A DNA stretch of 51,000 nucleotides from Rhodocyclales bacterium. Its GTDB lineage: Bacteria > Pseudomonadota > Gammaproteobacteria > Burkholderiales > Rhodocyclaceae. Each line of letters starts with the position of its first letter. The first letter of the stretch is position 1. Shown here piece after piece: positions 17,444-26,568 of this stretch. The stretch is from contig JACPUD010000083.1 of NCBI GenBank assembly GCA_016192435.1, positions 1 through 51,000 of the forward strand, in the 5' to 3' direction. The notes beneath the pieces were generated by a model, which ran no database searches, was not told where the DNA came from, and saw only the letters and a list, made by a program, of their open reading frames with translations. Made by a program: the position numbers and the translations under genes.

Positions 17444-18433
17444 CTAGTCGCGCTTGTGCGTGCGCCGCTCGTTGGCGACGCGCAAGGTGACGTCGGCGAT
17501 CATCCAGACACTGTGGTCGGTGCCGCCGGCCATGGTGCGTCCCGAAAGCTCGGCCCAGAACTGCGTGCCGTCGGCCCGCCGCAGGCGATACATGCCTTGC
17601 GCCAGATGGCCTTTTTCGAAAGCCGCGGCCGTGTCGGCAAGAAAGCGGTCGGCCTCGTCCTTGCTGACGAAATGATGATCGACGCGCGAGGTGGTCAGAT
17701 CCTGGATACGGCGGCCCAGCAGCTCGCCGAAGCGCACGTTGCTCTTGATCACCTGCTTGCCGCGGATCACGGCAATGCCCATCGGCGACGAATCGAAGAT
17801 CGCCTGTTGTTCGGCAAGCAGCAATTCGGCCTCCGTGCTGCGCTGCAGGCTGTCGGTGGATGAGCGGTAGAGCGTGCGCTGCACGATGATGAATACCGCA
17901 ATACAACAAGCCGCCGCGGTGATCGGCCATTGCGCCTGTTCGCCGAGGGTGGACGCGTAATGGAAAATTGCCGGGCTCAGGGTGGGGATGATGAACAGCC
18001 AGAAGGTGATGTTGGAGAGCGCGACAAACACCGAGCCGGTGAAAGCCGTGATGACCACCATCAGCGCCACGAACATTTGCGCATCCGTATGCGTCGGCGG
18101 CGGATAGAGGGGGCCGAACAGCACGCCCCAGCCTATGCCGGTGAGCAAGGTGCCGAAGGCAAACAGCCATTCCCAGCGGTGCATCGCCTCGATCTGCCGG
18201 TCGGCCTTGGCGAACATGTAGCGGAACCAGGCGCGCACGGCCAATACCGAAAGCATGTAGGCCACCCACAGCTTCAGGGGCTCCATGCCCGCGGTGTCGA
18301 ACAGCACCAGGAAACACAGGAAGACGCCGATCAGCGACACGACGATGCTCGACGGCAGGCTGTCGAACAGCACTTCGACGCGGCGTATTTCCGCGTCGTC
18401 GCTGAGCTTCTGGGAAAAGATGGCGTTCATCAC
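17444..18433 (-). CDS. Membrane PAS-domain protein without output domain
   Basis: 329 aa. The N-terminal half has about five membrane helices (roughly residues 30-50, 55-72, 90-108, 118-150, 170-188), a MASE-like sensor layout. A PAS domain follows from about residue 205 (EQQAIFDSSPMGIAVI through the VWMIADVT strand). The protein ends some 12 residues after PAS with no GGDEF, EAL, kinase or methyl-accepting domain. It may signal through a partner, or be the remnant of a longer cyclase; the signal is unknown. Confidence 0.8.
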   Translation of the reverse strand: MMNAIFSQKLSDDAEIRRVEVLFDSLPSSIVVSLIGVFLCFLVLFDTAGMEPLKLWVAYMLSVLAVRAWFRYMFAKADRQIEAMHRWEWLFAFGTLLTGIGWGVLFGPLYPPPTHTDAQMFVALMVVITAFTGSVFVALSNITFWLFIIPTLSPAIFHYASTLGEQAQWPITAAACCIAVFIIVQRTLYRSSTDSLQRSTEAELLLAEQQAIFDSSPMGIAVIRGKQVIKSNVRFGELLGRRIQDLTTSRVDHHFVSKDEADRFLADTAAAFEKGHLAQGMYRLRRADGTQFWAELSGRTMAGGTDHSVWMIADVTLRVANERRTHKRD

Positions 18434-18478
18434 CGAGCTTTCATGACAAACGCCATCATAACGCCATATCCCGCTGGC

Positions 18479-18850
18479 CTAGCTGCTTCCTGCCTGGCCG
18501 GCGGCGATTTCGGCGCGTACCGTATCCATGTCCAGCGCCATGGCCTGTCCGATCAATTGTTCGAAGGCGCTGGCAGGCAGCGCACCGGCTTCGGAGTAGA
18601 TGATGATCTGGTCGCGAAAGAACATCAGCGTGGGAATCGAACGGATGTTGAAGGCGCCGGCGATTTCCTGCTGCTCTTCGGTGTTCACCTTGGCGAAGAC
18701 GATCTCGGGCTGCTTTTCGGAGGCGGCCTCGAAGGTCGGCGCGAAACCGCGGCAGGGCGCGCACCAGGGCGCCCAGAAGTCTATGATCACGTTTGCGTTG
18801 TCGTTGATGACTTGTTGAAAATTGTCCTTGTTGAGTTCCAGCGTTGCCAT
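18479..18850 (-). CDS. Thioredoxin-family protein with CAPC active site
   Basis: 123 aa, a single thioredoxin fold. The active site is FWAPWCAPCRGFAP, where canonical thioredoxin has CGPC. The cis-Pro loop IRSIPTLMFF is intact. No signal peptide, so cytoplasmic. The C-terminal ~20 residues extend beyond standard thioredoxin. It lies 45 bases upstream of the PAS gene on the same strand; a functional link is not evident. Confidence 0.88.
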   Translation of the reverse strand: MATLELNKDNFQQVINDNANVIIDFWAPWCAPCRGFAPTFEAASEKQPEIVFAKVNTEEQQEIAGAFNIRSIPTLMFFRDQIIIYSEAGALPASAFEQLIGQAMALDMDTVRAEIAAGQAGSS

Positions 18851-18919
18851 GGGCGGCTCCCGAGTTGAAGTAAATGGAATGCTACCGTTTTGCCGTCCGG
18901 CGTGCTATCACTGTGCCCG

Positions 18920-19864
18920 ATGATTGCCCGCAGTCTTTCTTATCGCGGCCGTTTCGCGCCCTCGCCCAGCGGACCCTTGCACTTCGGTTCGCTGGTGGCC
19001 GCCACCGGTTCGTTCCTGGAAGCCAGGACGCGGGGTGGCGAGTGGCTGCTGCGCATGGAGGATGTCGATGCGCCGCGCTGTTCGACCGCCGCCGCCGGCG
19101 AAATCCTGCGCACGCTGGAAGCCTGCGGTTTTGCCTGGGATGGCGAGGTGGCCTGGCAAAGCCGCCGTGTCGAGGCCTATGCGGCGGCGCTGGAGCGGCT
19201 CAAGCAGGCCGGCCGCGTCTTCGCCTGTGCCTGCAGCCGCAAGGAACTGGCGGATTCGGCCATCGCGCCGGATGGTGCCGCGATCTACCCCGGCACCTGT
19301 CGCGGCGGCTTGCCGCCGGGGCGCGCGGCGCGTGCCTGGCGTCTGCGCGTGGGCGACGCGCGCATCGAGTTCACTGACGCGATCCAGGGCCGCATCGCCA
19401 GCGACCTCGGCAGCGAGGCCGGCGACTTCATTCTGCTGCGCGCCGACGGGCTGTTCGCCTACCAGCTCGCGGTGGTGGTCGATGATGCCGAGGCCGGCAT
19501 CACCGATGTCGTGCGCGGCGCCGACCTGCTGGCCTCGACCGCGCGCCAGATCTACCTGCAGCAATGCCTGGGATCGCCGACGCCGCGCTATGCGCACCTG
19601 CCGGTCGCGGTCAATGCGGCCGGCGAAAAACTCTCGAAGCAGACGCGCGCGGTCGCCGTGGACAATCTGCGGCCCGGCCCGGCGCTGTGCGCGGCCCTGG
19701 AGTTTCTCGGCCAGCGGCCGCCGCCCGAATTGCGCAATGCCACCGTGGCGGAACTGTGGACCTGGGCCCTCGCCAACTGGCGGCTGGACCGGGTGCCGCG
19801 CGGTCCGGCACTGCCGGGTGGGATAATCCGACCGCAAAGCGAACACTTGGCCCAGCGGCCGTAA
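18920..19864 (+). CDS. gluQ: Glutamyl-Q tRNA(Asp) synthetase
   Basis: 314 aa, a shortened GluRS catalytic domain without the anticodon-binding domain. The class I motif appears as FAPSPSGPLHFGSL (HFGS for HIGH) and the second as KLSKQ. The zinc-binding region has CAC...Y...C (around residues 98-120). It attaches Glu to queuosine in tRNA(Asp). The ATG at 18920 begins just before the conserved YRGRFAPSPSG; a longer frame from 18890 is less likely. Confidence 0.93.
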   Translation: MIARSLSYRGRFAPSPSGPLHFGSLVAATGSFLEARTRGGEWLLRMEDVDAPRCSTAAAGEILRTLEACGFAWDGEVAWQSRRVEAYAAALERLKQAGRVFACACSRKELADSAIAPDGAAIYPGTCRGGLPPGRAARAWRLRVGDARIEFTDAIQGRIASDLGSEAGDFILLRADGLFAYQLAVVVDDAEAGITDVVRGADLLASTARQIYLQQCLGSPTPRYAHLPVAVNAAGEKLSKQTRAVAVDNLRPGPALCAALEFLGQRPPPELRNATVAELWTWALANWRLDRVPRGPALPGGIIRPQSEHLAQRP

Positions 19865-19879
19865 GCAAAAGGAGTAGCC

Positions 19880-20362
19880 ATGATTGTCGACGATGTCGCC
19901 GGCCTGCGCCGGGTGTTGCAGGTCAATCGCGTGATTGCCGTGGTCGGGCTGTCGCCGAACTGGAACCGGCCCAGCTATTTCGCCGCCAAGTACCTGCTGG
20001 AACACGGCTACACGGTGGTGCCGGTGAATCCGGGGGCGACCGAAATTCTCGGCCGGCAATGCTATCCGGATCTCGCGGCGATTCCGTTCAAGGTGGATCT
20101 GGTCGATGTCTTCCGCAAGCCCGAGGACGTGATGCCGATCGCCGCCGAGGCGATCCGCATCGGCGCGAAATGCCTCTGGCTGCAGCTCGGCGTGATCCAT
20201 CGTGAGGCGGCGGATCGGGCCGCCGCCGCGGGGCTCGACGTGGTGATGGATCGCTGCGTCAAGATCGAATACGCGCGGCTGTTCGGCGGCCTCAATTACG
20301 CCGGCGTGAACACCCGGATCATTTCCGCCAAGCGGCCGCCCTGTCCGCCGCTGATGGGCTGA
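19880..20362 (+). CDS. CoA-binding domain protein (YccU-like)
   Basis: 160 aa Rossmann-fold CoA-binding domain. VIAVVGLSPNWNRPSYF holds the nucleotide loop; VPVNPG, the LVDVFRKPEDV segment and WLQLGV follow, ending with a conserved CVKIEY strand. It resembles the CoA-binding part of succinyl-CoA synthetase alpha subunits but has no catalytic domain. The precise role is unknown. GGAG lies 7 bases before the ATG and it probably shares the gluQ transcript. Confidence 0.88.
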   Translation: MIVDDVAGLRRVLQVNRVIAVVGLSPNWNRPSYFAAKYLLEHGYTVVPVNPGATEILGRQCYPDLAAIPFKVDLVDVFRKPEDVMPIAAEAIRIGAKCLWLQLGVIHREAADRAAAAGLDVVMDRCVKIEYARLFGGLNYAGVNTRIISAKRPPCPPLMG

Positions 20363-20386
20363 GGGTGCAAGTTGAAAAAAGCATTT

Positions 20387-20532
20387 GATCCGCAGATTTC
20401 GCCGATTGACGCAGATGGATCAGGGCGTTACTTGGTCAGGTCGTACCACCGGGCGGGTGAGCCGCGGGTACCGGGCACTGTTCTATCTGCGCAATCTGCG
20501 TAATCTGCGGATTGAACCGAGGTTTTCGGTTC
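20387..20532. repeat. Interspersed palindromic repeat, family A, copy 2
   Basis: The left arm (20388-20418) has ATCCGCAGATTTCGCCGATT and the right arm (20483-20516) has ATCTGCGCAATCTGCGTAAT and continues into GCGGATTGAACCGA. The outer hairpin GAACCGA-N5-TCGGTTC (20514-20532) runs into the queE stop codon. The arrangement and the outer hairpin match the copy at 213-357, while the central ~65 bases differ. It occupies the gap between convergent genes. Confidence 0.75.
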
Positions 20533-21199
20533 AGCGCCCCTGGGCACTGCCCCACAGCACTTTGTGCAGTTGCAGCTGGAAGCGCAGCGGCAGGCGATCG
20601 TCGAGTATCCACTGCGCCAGCAGCGCCGGATCGAGTTGCCCCTGCACCGGCGAGAACAGCACCGCGCAACGCGCGAAGAGTTGGTGCTGGCGACACGCCG
20701 CGACGGCCCAGTCGTAGTCCTCGCGCGAGGCGAGGACGAACTTCAGCTCGTCGCGGGCCGTCAGCAGGGCGAGATTTTCCCAGCGGTTCTTTGCCAGCTC
20801 GCCGGAGCCGGGCGCCTTGAGGTCGACGATGCGCACCACGCGCGGGTCGACGCCGCCGATGTCGAGTGCACCGCTGGTTTCGAGCGATACCGAATGACCG
20901 GCATCGCACAGAGCCGCCAGCAGCGGCAGGCAGTTTTTCTGCGCCAGGGGTTCGCCGCCGGTGACGCAGACCATGTTGCAGCCGAATCCGGCGACGCGCC
21001 GCAGGATCTCGTCCATGGCCAGCGCTTCGCCGCCGCTGAAAGCGTAGGCCGTATCGCACCAGACGCAACGCAAGGGACAGCCGGTCAGGCGCACGAACAC
21101 CGTGGGCAAGCCGACGCGACTGGATTCGCCCTGGATCGAGTGGAAGATTTCGGTGACGCGCAGCGTGGCGCGCGGGTCGCTGTCAGCCAGGGCCGGCAC
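20531..21199 (-). CDS. queE: 7-carboxy-7-deazaguanine synthase
   Basis: 222 aa radical-SAM enzyme. The cluster motif is C-P-L-R-C-V-W-C (C-x3-C-x2-C) in LTGCPLRCVWCDTAY; VTGGEPLAQ is the GGE SAM-binding motif; FHSIQGE is the QueE N-terminal motif. It forms the deazaguanine core of queuosine, the same modification that GluQ (18.9 kb) later acts on. The GTG start at 21199 overlaps the cpoB stop (TAGTG). Confidence 0.95.
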   Translation of the reverse strand: MPALADSDPRATLRVTEIFHSIQGESSRVGLPTVFVRLTGCPLRCVWCDTAYAFSGGEALAMDEILRRVAGFGCNMVCVTGGEPLAQKNCLPLLAALCDAGHSVSLETSGALDIGGVDPRVVRIVDLKAPGSGELAKNRWENLALLTARDELKFVLASREDYDWAVAACRQHQLFARCAVLFSPVQGQLDPALLAQWILDDRLPLRFQLQLHKVLWGSAQGR

Positions 21200-21960
21200 T
21201 ACTTCCTCTTCAGCCGGAGCCTGGCCTTCTTGCCGGCATCGGAGTTGGGATAGCGTTCGGCCAGTTGTTCGAGGGTGGCTCGCGAGCCCTTCCAGTCCTT
21301 CAGCGCATCAAGGCTGGCGACGCGGCTGGCCATCGCGTCCGGCGCGCGATCGTCCTTGGGCCAGCCGTCGGCGAACTTGCCGAACAGCTCGGCGGCGCCG
21401 GCATGGTCCCTGGCCTGGGCGTGGGCGTAGCCGCCCCAGTAATGCGCCGAGGCGGCGAGGCTGCTGTTGGGGTAGCTCTTGATGAAGGCGAGGAAGGCCG
21501 CTGCCGCTTCCTTGAACTTGCCGCTCTTGAGATTCGCCAGCGCCGCTTCGTAGGCGCCGGTTTCCAGTGCCGGATCGGGCTTCGGCTGCTCCATCTTGGC
21601 TTCCGCGGGCGGCTGCTCCAGCTTCCTCAGGCGATTGTCGAGATCGACGTAGAAATCCTTCTGGCGCTTCTGCACGGCTTCCAGTTCGTAGCTCAGGACT
21701 TCGATCTGGCCGCGCAATTTGGCGATGTCGGCCTTGATGGCTTCGACCTGGTTGGAGAAGTCCATCTGATTGCGACTGAGGGTGTCGGCGCGCTTGCCGA
21801 GCTCGTCCACTCCGCCGCGCAGTTGCTCGCGCAATTGCTCGATGCGGCTGCGCGCTTCTTCGTCGTCGAACACGCCGGCCTGCGCCGGCAAGGCCGTCGC
21901 CGCTGTCAGCAACAGCGCGGCCAGCAGTCTTGCCGTCGTTGCCGCGAGGCCGCCGCGCAT
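21199..21960 (-). CDS. cpoB: Cell division coordinator CpoB
   Basis: 253 aa: signal peptide (cleavage near PAQA-G), an N-terminal coiled coil (about residues 30-105), a Pro/Lys linker, then C-terminal TPR units (YEAALANLKSGKFKEAAAAF and following). It links the Tol-Pal complex to peptidoglycan synthesis during constriction. The ATG at 21960 is 3 bases after pal; an upstream in-frame start would overlap pal. Confidence 0.94.
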   Translation of the reverse strand: MRGGLAATTARLLAALLLTAATALPAQAGVFDDEEARSRIEQLREQLRGGVDELGKRADTLSRNQMDFSNQVEAIKADIAKLRGQIEVLSYELEAVQKRQKDFYVDLDNRLRKLEQPPAEAKMEQPKPDPALETGAYEAALANLKSGKFKEAAAAFLAFIKSYPNSSLAASAHYWGGYAHAQARDHAGAAELFGKFADGWPKDDRAPDAMASRVASLDALKDWKGSRATLEQLAERYPNSDAGKKARLRLKRK

Positions 21961-21962
21961 GT

Positions 21963-22511
21963 TCAGAATTCGCCCGTGTAGAGCATGTCGCCGCGCCGAT
22001 TCTTGGCCCAGCATTCTTCACCCGACGCGGTGCAGGCCGGCTTCTCCTCGCCCAGGCTGACCGCCTCGATCTGGTCTTCCCGGGCGCCGAGCAGGGCCAG
22101 CGCCTTCTTCACCGCTTCGGCACGCTTCTGGCCCAGCGCCAGGTTGTACTCGCGGCTGCCGCGTTCGTCGGCATTGCCCTGGATCAGCATTTTCATTTTC
22201 TGATTGGCGGACAGGAACTTGCCGTGGGCCGTCAGCAGGGACTGGAATTCGTCCTTGACCACGTAGCTGTCGTAGTCGAAATAGACGCTGCGCTTCGACA
22301 AGGGGCTGCGCGGATCCTTCAGCGCGGCAATGCCGCCGGCATCGAAGGTTTCGGGCTTGACCTGGGTCACCGGAGCGCTTTCGACCGCGACCGCGCCGGG
22401 CGTGCGCGATTCGACGCCGGACGCCGCCTGTTCGGGTGCCGGCGGCTGCGAACCGCAGGCGGCGAGCAGCAAGGTCAGGGCGGAGAGAACGACAAGGCGA
22501 GGTGTGCGCAT
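21963..22511 (-). CDS. pal: Peptidoglycan-associated lipoprotein Pal
   Basis: 182 aa lipoprotein with lipobox LLLAAC, a flexible Pro/Ala linker and a C-terminal OmpA-like peptidoglycan-binding domain (IQGNADERGSREYNLALGQKR). It anchors the outer membrane to peptidoglycan and binds TolB. Confidence 0.97.
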   Translation of the reverse strand: MRTPRLVVLSALTLLLAACGSQPPAPEQAASGVESRTPGAVAVESAPVTQVKPETFDAGGIAALKDPRSPLSKRSVYFDYDSYVVKDEFQSLLTAHGKFLSANQKMKMLIQGNADERGSREYNLALGQKRAEAVKKALALLGAREDQIEAVSLGEEKPACTASGEECWAKNRRGDMLYTGEF

Positions 22512-22553
22512 GATGGTTGTCCTTGATGAAGTCGGTATCAGGGGGCTGGCGAG

Positions 22554-23831
22554 TTATCGGACCAGGGGACCCCACGCAGGTTCCCGCACATCGGCGGCCT
22601 GCACGGAAAGTTTTTGCTTGACCCGGCCGTCGCTGGAGACGGCCGCCAGCACGCCGCGCCCGCCGATTTCGGTGGCATAGAGGATCATGCGGCCGTTGGG
22701 TGCGAAGCTCGGCGATTCGTCCTTGGCCGAGTCGGTCAGGATCTGCGTCTGTTTGGTCGCCAGATCCATCAGCGCCAGTTGGAAGCGGCCATTGCTGCTG
22801 CGGGCGATGAAGGCCAGGCTCTTGCCGTCCGGCGAGGGACGCGGGGTGACGTTGTAGCTGCCTTCGAAGGTCACCCGTTCCGCCGCGCCGCCGGAACTGG
22901 CGACGCGGTAGATCTGCGGGCTGCCGCCGCGATCGGAGGTGAAGTAGATGAAATGCGCATCGGGCGACCAGCGCGGTTCGGTGTCGATGCCCGATGACGT
23001 TGCGATGCGCGTCACGCCGCTGCCGTCGGCATTCACGAGGTAGAGCTGCGATCCGCCGTCCTTGGTCAGCACCACGGCCAGTTGCTTGCCGTCGGGCGAC
23101 CAGGCCGGCGCCGAATTCGAGCCCTTGAAGTTGGCCGCGACGTGGCGCCGTCCGCTGGCAAGGTCATGCACATAGACCACCGGCTTCTTCGCCTCGAAGG
23201 AGACATAGGCCAGCTTGCTTCCGTCGGGCGACCATGCCGGCGAGATGATCGGCTCGCGCGAAGCCAGTGCCGCCTGGTCGTTGGCACCGTCGGCGTCGGC
23301 GATTTTCAGTTCGTAGCGTCCGGTGCTCTTGACCACGTAGGCGATGCGCGTGGAAAACACGCCGGGCTCGCCGGTCAGCTTCTCGTAAATGAAATCGGCG
23401 ATGCGGTGGGCCGTTGCCCGCAATTGCGCGCCGCTGTGCAGGTAGGCCGGGTTGCCCAGCACGGTCTGCTTCGGCACGTCGGACAGGCGCACCCGGGTTT
23501 CGTAGCGGCCGTCGGCGCCGGGAACCACGCTGCCGCCGACCACGGCGTCGGCGCCGCGCGTCTTGAGGTCTTCGAAGGGCGGCGTGGCGCTGTCGGCCAA
23601 GGCAGCGCCGGCATCGACCAGACGGAACAGTCCGCTGCGTTCGAGGTCGGCGCGCACCACCGAGGCCAGGGCCTGGGCGACGATGCGCTCGCCGGTGAAG
23701 TCGGCGATGGCGACCGGCAGGCGATTGGCGCCGGCGCCGGTGATCTCGACCGTGAGTTGCGCCCGGGCGGTGACGGAACACAAGGCCAGCCCGGCTGCGC
23801 AGGCAAGTACTAGGCGATTGAATTTCATCAA
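22554..23831 (-). CDS. tolB: Tol-Pal system periplasmic protein TolB
   Basis: 425 aa with a signal peptide (cleavage near TARA-Q), the N-terminal alpha/beta domain and a six-bladed propeller of WSPDG/SPDG repeats (SPAWSPDGSKLAYVS, APAWSPDGKQLAVV and others). It bridges Pal and TolA in the periplasm. Confidence 0.97.
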   Translation of the reverse strand: MMKFNRLVLACAAGLALCSVTARAQLTVEITGAGANRLPVAIADFTGERIVAQALASVVRADLERSGLFRLVDAGAALADSATPPFEDLKTRGADAVVGGSVVPGADGRYETRVRLSDVPKQTVLGNPAYLHSGAQLRATAHRIADFIYEKLTGEPGVFSTRIAYVVKSTGRYELKIADADGANDQAALASREPIISPAWSPDGSKLAYVSFEAKKPVVYVHDLASGRRHVAANFKGSNSAPAWSPDGKQLAVVLTKDGGSQLYLVNADGSGVTRIATSSGIDTEPRWSPDAHFIYFTSDRGGSPQIYRVASSGGAAERVTFEGSYNVTPRPSPDGKSLAFIARSSNGRFQLALMDLATKQTQILTDSAKDESPSFAPNGRMILYATEIGGRGVLAAVSSDGRVKQKLSVQAADVREPAWGPLVR

Positions 23832-23867
23832 GCCGATTATAGCGCCTCGGCCCGCGGCGTTCCGCCG

Positions 23868-24623
23868 TCACTCATCCAGCGGCCGGAAGTGCAGTTCCAG
23901 GGAGCGCTCGAACAGGTCGGCCTGCTGCGGCTTGGGCAGCGGGTTGGACTTGAGTATGGCGCGTTCGATGGCGACATCGAGCGCCGCATGGCCGGAAGAA
24001 CGCTTGAGGCGCACGGTCACGATTTCGCCGCTCGGCAACTGCGTGACGTCGAATATCGCTTCCGGGTTGCCCTTGATCTCGGGCGGCACCACGATGTTGC
24101 CGCGAATTTTTCTCACTATGCTTGCAACATAAGCGTTCATCGCCTTGCTGCGCGCGGCGGCGGTTTTCGCTGCCTGTGTTTGCGCGAACTCCTGCGCGGC
24201 GCTGTCGGCCTGCTTGCGCTGCGTCAACTGCTCGGTCTCGCGCTTGAGCTGTTCCTGGAAGGGATCGACCCGGGGCTTCGCTTCGGGCTTCGGTTCAGGC
24301 TTCGGCGGCGGCTTGGGCTTTTCCTTGATCGCGATGTCGGGTTTCGCCGGCGGTGGCAGTGGCTTGGGTTCCGGCTTGGGCTCCGCTTTCAGTGCCGGCG
24401 GCGGCTCGGGAGTTGGCGCTGGCGGCACGGCGGCCGGAGCGGCAACGGGCTCCGGCACGGCCCGCACCAGTTCGACTTCGACCACGTCGGTGGCCTTGGT
24501 CTGCCAGCGCACGCCGTAGAACAGGAAAGCGGCCAGCAGCAGATGCACCGCGATTGCCAGCGCGATGGAAATGCGCTTGCCGGCCTTGTTGGCCGGCGGC
24601 AGGATGGGTGCGTCAGTGCTCAC
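23868..24623 (-). CDS. tolA: Tol-Pal system protein TolA
   Basis: 251 aa, short compared with enteric TolA (about 420). One membrane anchor is at residues 17-40, then a Pro/Glu/Lys-rich periplasmic segment (EPKPEPKPLPPPAKP), a short helical stretch, and the C-terminal TonB-like domain (GNIVVPPEIKGNPEAIFDV). It transmits proton-motive force from TolQR to the outer membrane. The long helical domain of enteric TolA is mostly absent. Start overlaps the tolR stop by 4. Confidence 0.93.
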   Translation of the reverse strand: MSTDAPILPPANKAGKRISIALAIAVHLLLAAFLFYGVRWQTKATDVVEVELVRAVPEPVAAPAAVPPAPTPEPPPALKAEPKPEPKPLPPPAKPDIAIKEKPKPPPKPEPKPEAKPRVDPFQEQLKRETEQLTQRKQADSAAQEFAQTQAAKTAAARSKAMNAYVASIVRKIRGNIVVPPEIKGNPEAIFDVTQLPSGEIVTVRLKRSSGHAALDVAIERAILKSNPLPKPQQADLFERSLELHFRPLDE

Positions 24624-25039
24624 TTTTCCGCGCCAGGGCTCGGTTGCACCAGCAGGCCGATCTTTGCCACTTGCTGGCGCTGCAATTCGTCCATGACGCC
24701 GAGCACGACCTCATACTTGACGCTGCGATCGCCGGCGATCAGCACCGCCTGCTGCGGATTGGCCGTCTGGGCCTCCCTGAGGCGGGCCGCCAGGTCGGCG
24801 CGGGTCACGACCTGTTCCGCGCCGCCCTTGGCCCGGTCGCGCAGCGCCAGCGAGCTGTCGGCCTTGATGATGACTTCCAGCGGCGCCACCGGCGGCTGGC
24901 TGCTCTTGCCGACGCTGGGCAGATCGACGCTGCCGGTCTGGATCATCGGCGCCGTGACCATGAAGATCACCAGCAGCACCAGCATCACGTCGATATAGGG
25001 CACGACGTTTATCTCGTTCATGAGCCTGCGCTGTCTCAT
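24620..25039 (-). CDS. tolR: Tol-Pal system protein TolR
   Basis: 139 aa ExbD/TolR family: one N-terminal membrane helix with the proton-channel aspartate (NVVPYIDVMLVLLVIFMV) and a periplasmic domain. The ATG at 25039 has GGAG 6 bases upstream, but the start codon and part of that ribosome site lie inside a perfect 25-bp inverted repeat (25018-25072). A TTG at 25051 is a weaker alternative. The usual tight tolQ-tolR junction is opened to about 200 bases by a repeat insertion. Confidence 0.95.
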   Translation of the reverse strand: MRQRRLMNEINVVPYIDVMLVLLVIFMVTAPMIQTGSVDLPSVGKSSQPPVAPLEVIIKADSSLALRDRAKGGAEQVVTRADLAARLREAQTANPQQAVLIAGDRSVKYEVVLGVMDELQRQQVAKIGLLVQPSPGAEK

Positions 25040-25072
25040 TGGTAACTCCAATGAGACAGCGCAGGCTCATGA
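25018..25072. repeat. Perfect 25-bp inverted repeat over the tolR start
   Basis: Bases 25018-25042 are the exact reverse complement of 25048-25072, with a 5-base loop (TAACT on the plus strand). The left half is the first seven tolR codons plus the end of the ribosome site; the right half is an inverted copy of that. In tolR mRNA this would fold into a very stable hairpin burying the AUG. Confidence 0.95.
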
Positions 25073-25082
25073 CCAAATGTGA

Positions 25083-25195
25083 GCTTTCCCCCCGGCCCCC
25101 TGTCCCACGGCCGGCTTTGCACAGCCGGCCGGCTGCGGCGGCGCGGAGCAGTGCTCCGCGAATTCCCGCCTTCGCCCGTGAAAGGGGGTGACGAT
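25083..25195 (+). repeat. GC-rich modular repeat, family B, copy 3
   Basis: This starts with GCTTTCCCCCCGGCCCCCT, continues with GGCCGGCTTTGCACAGCCGG and GAGCAGTGCTCCGCGAAT, and ends in GGGGGTGACGAT. The middle matches the copy at 6838-6985; both ends match the shorter copy at 30587-30632. It lies between tolQ and tolR and is followed by an 8-bp GC hairpin at 25201-25219. Confidence 0.75.
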
Positions 25196-25241
25196 ATGTG
25201 CGTCGCGCCTTGCGCGACGATTTGAGACGGACGAAGGATTC

Positions 25242-25915
<674 letters not shown>

Positions 25916-25919
<4 letters not shown>

Positions 25920-26332
25920 TGCGGAGTTTCCGGCAGGGCTGACAGTTGTTGGTGCAGGATGCGCGGCATCGGGATCGGCCGGCCGCGCGCCGGGTCGATG
26001 CAGGCCACGCGTATTTTCGCATCAAGCAGCAGCTCATGGTCGCGGCGGACACTCTGAGCGAAGCAGAGCTGGGCGCGGCCCAGCGAGGCGATGCGGGTTT
26101 CCACGACGAGCAGGTCGTCGAGCCGGGCCGGCTTCAGGTACTCGGCCTCGATCGAGCGCACTGCGAAGGCGATGCCTTCCTGCATCAGTACATTCTGGTC
26201 GTGTCCCAGCGCACGCAGGAACTCGGTGCGCCCGCGCTCGACGAAGCGCAGGTAATTGGCGTAATAGACGATGCCGGCGGCATCGGTGTCTTCGTAATAG
26301 ACGCGCAGCTCGATGCGGGATGTTGCACTCAA
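25916..26332 (-). CDS. ybgC: Acyl-CoA thioester hydrolase YbgC
   Basis: 138 aa hot-dog thioesterase with the active-site segment VYYEDTDAAGIVYYANYLRF. It is the usual first gene of the tol operon. The start is a TTG at 26332 with AAGGAGAG 8 bases upstream; this ribosome site is inside the 3' end of the preceding gmd fragment, whose stop overlaps the start. Confidence 0.93.
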
Positions 26333-26559
26333 ACAATCTCTCCTTGCAGCACGCTGCGAAAATCCAGCAGTGAGACCGATACGGTCGTGACGCGGTGGCG
26401 GACGCCCAGCCGCCGGAGTCCGGCGAAGGCCTGGGTCTCCGCGTCGCGCGAGGCGCCGACCACCTCGTAGCCCTTGTCGAGCAGCAGGCGCGCCAGCAGG
26501 GTGCCATCCTGTCCGGAGATGCCGAAGATCAGCGCGCGTCGAGCGACAGGCAAGCTCAT
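26329..26559 (-). pseudogene. Truncated GDP-mannose 4,6-dehydratase/epimerase (N-terminal fragment)
   Basis: 76 aa. It begins like the GDP-mannose 4,6-dehydratase family with ALIFGISGQDGTLLARLLLDKGYEVVG (first beta-alpha-beta, shown as the GISGQDG core) and a following SRD. It stops at about one quarter of the normal length, exactly where ybgC starts, so the catalytic Tyr-Lys region is missing. It most likely is the remnant of a sugar-nucleotide gene that arrived with the adjacent glycosyltransferase; it may persist because its end supplies the ybgC ribosome site. Confidence 0.65.
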
Positions 26560-26568
26560 TGCGTCCTT

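Noticed and set aside
24247..24470. Pro/Glu/Lys repeats in tolA as a tandem DNA repeat or CRISPR-like array
   Set aside because: They are the normal proline-rich periplasmic linker of TolA, with irregular unit length and no spacers.
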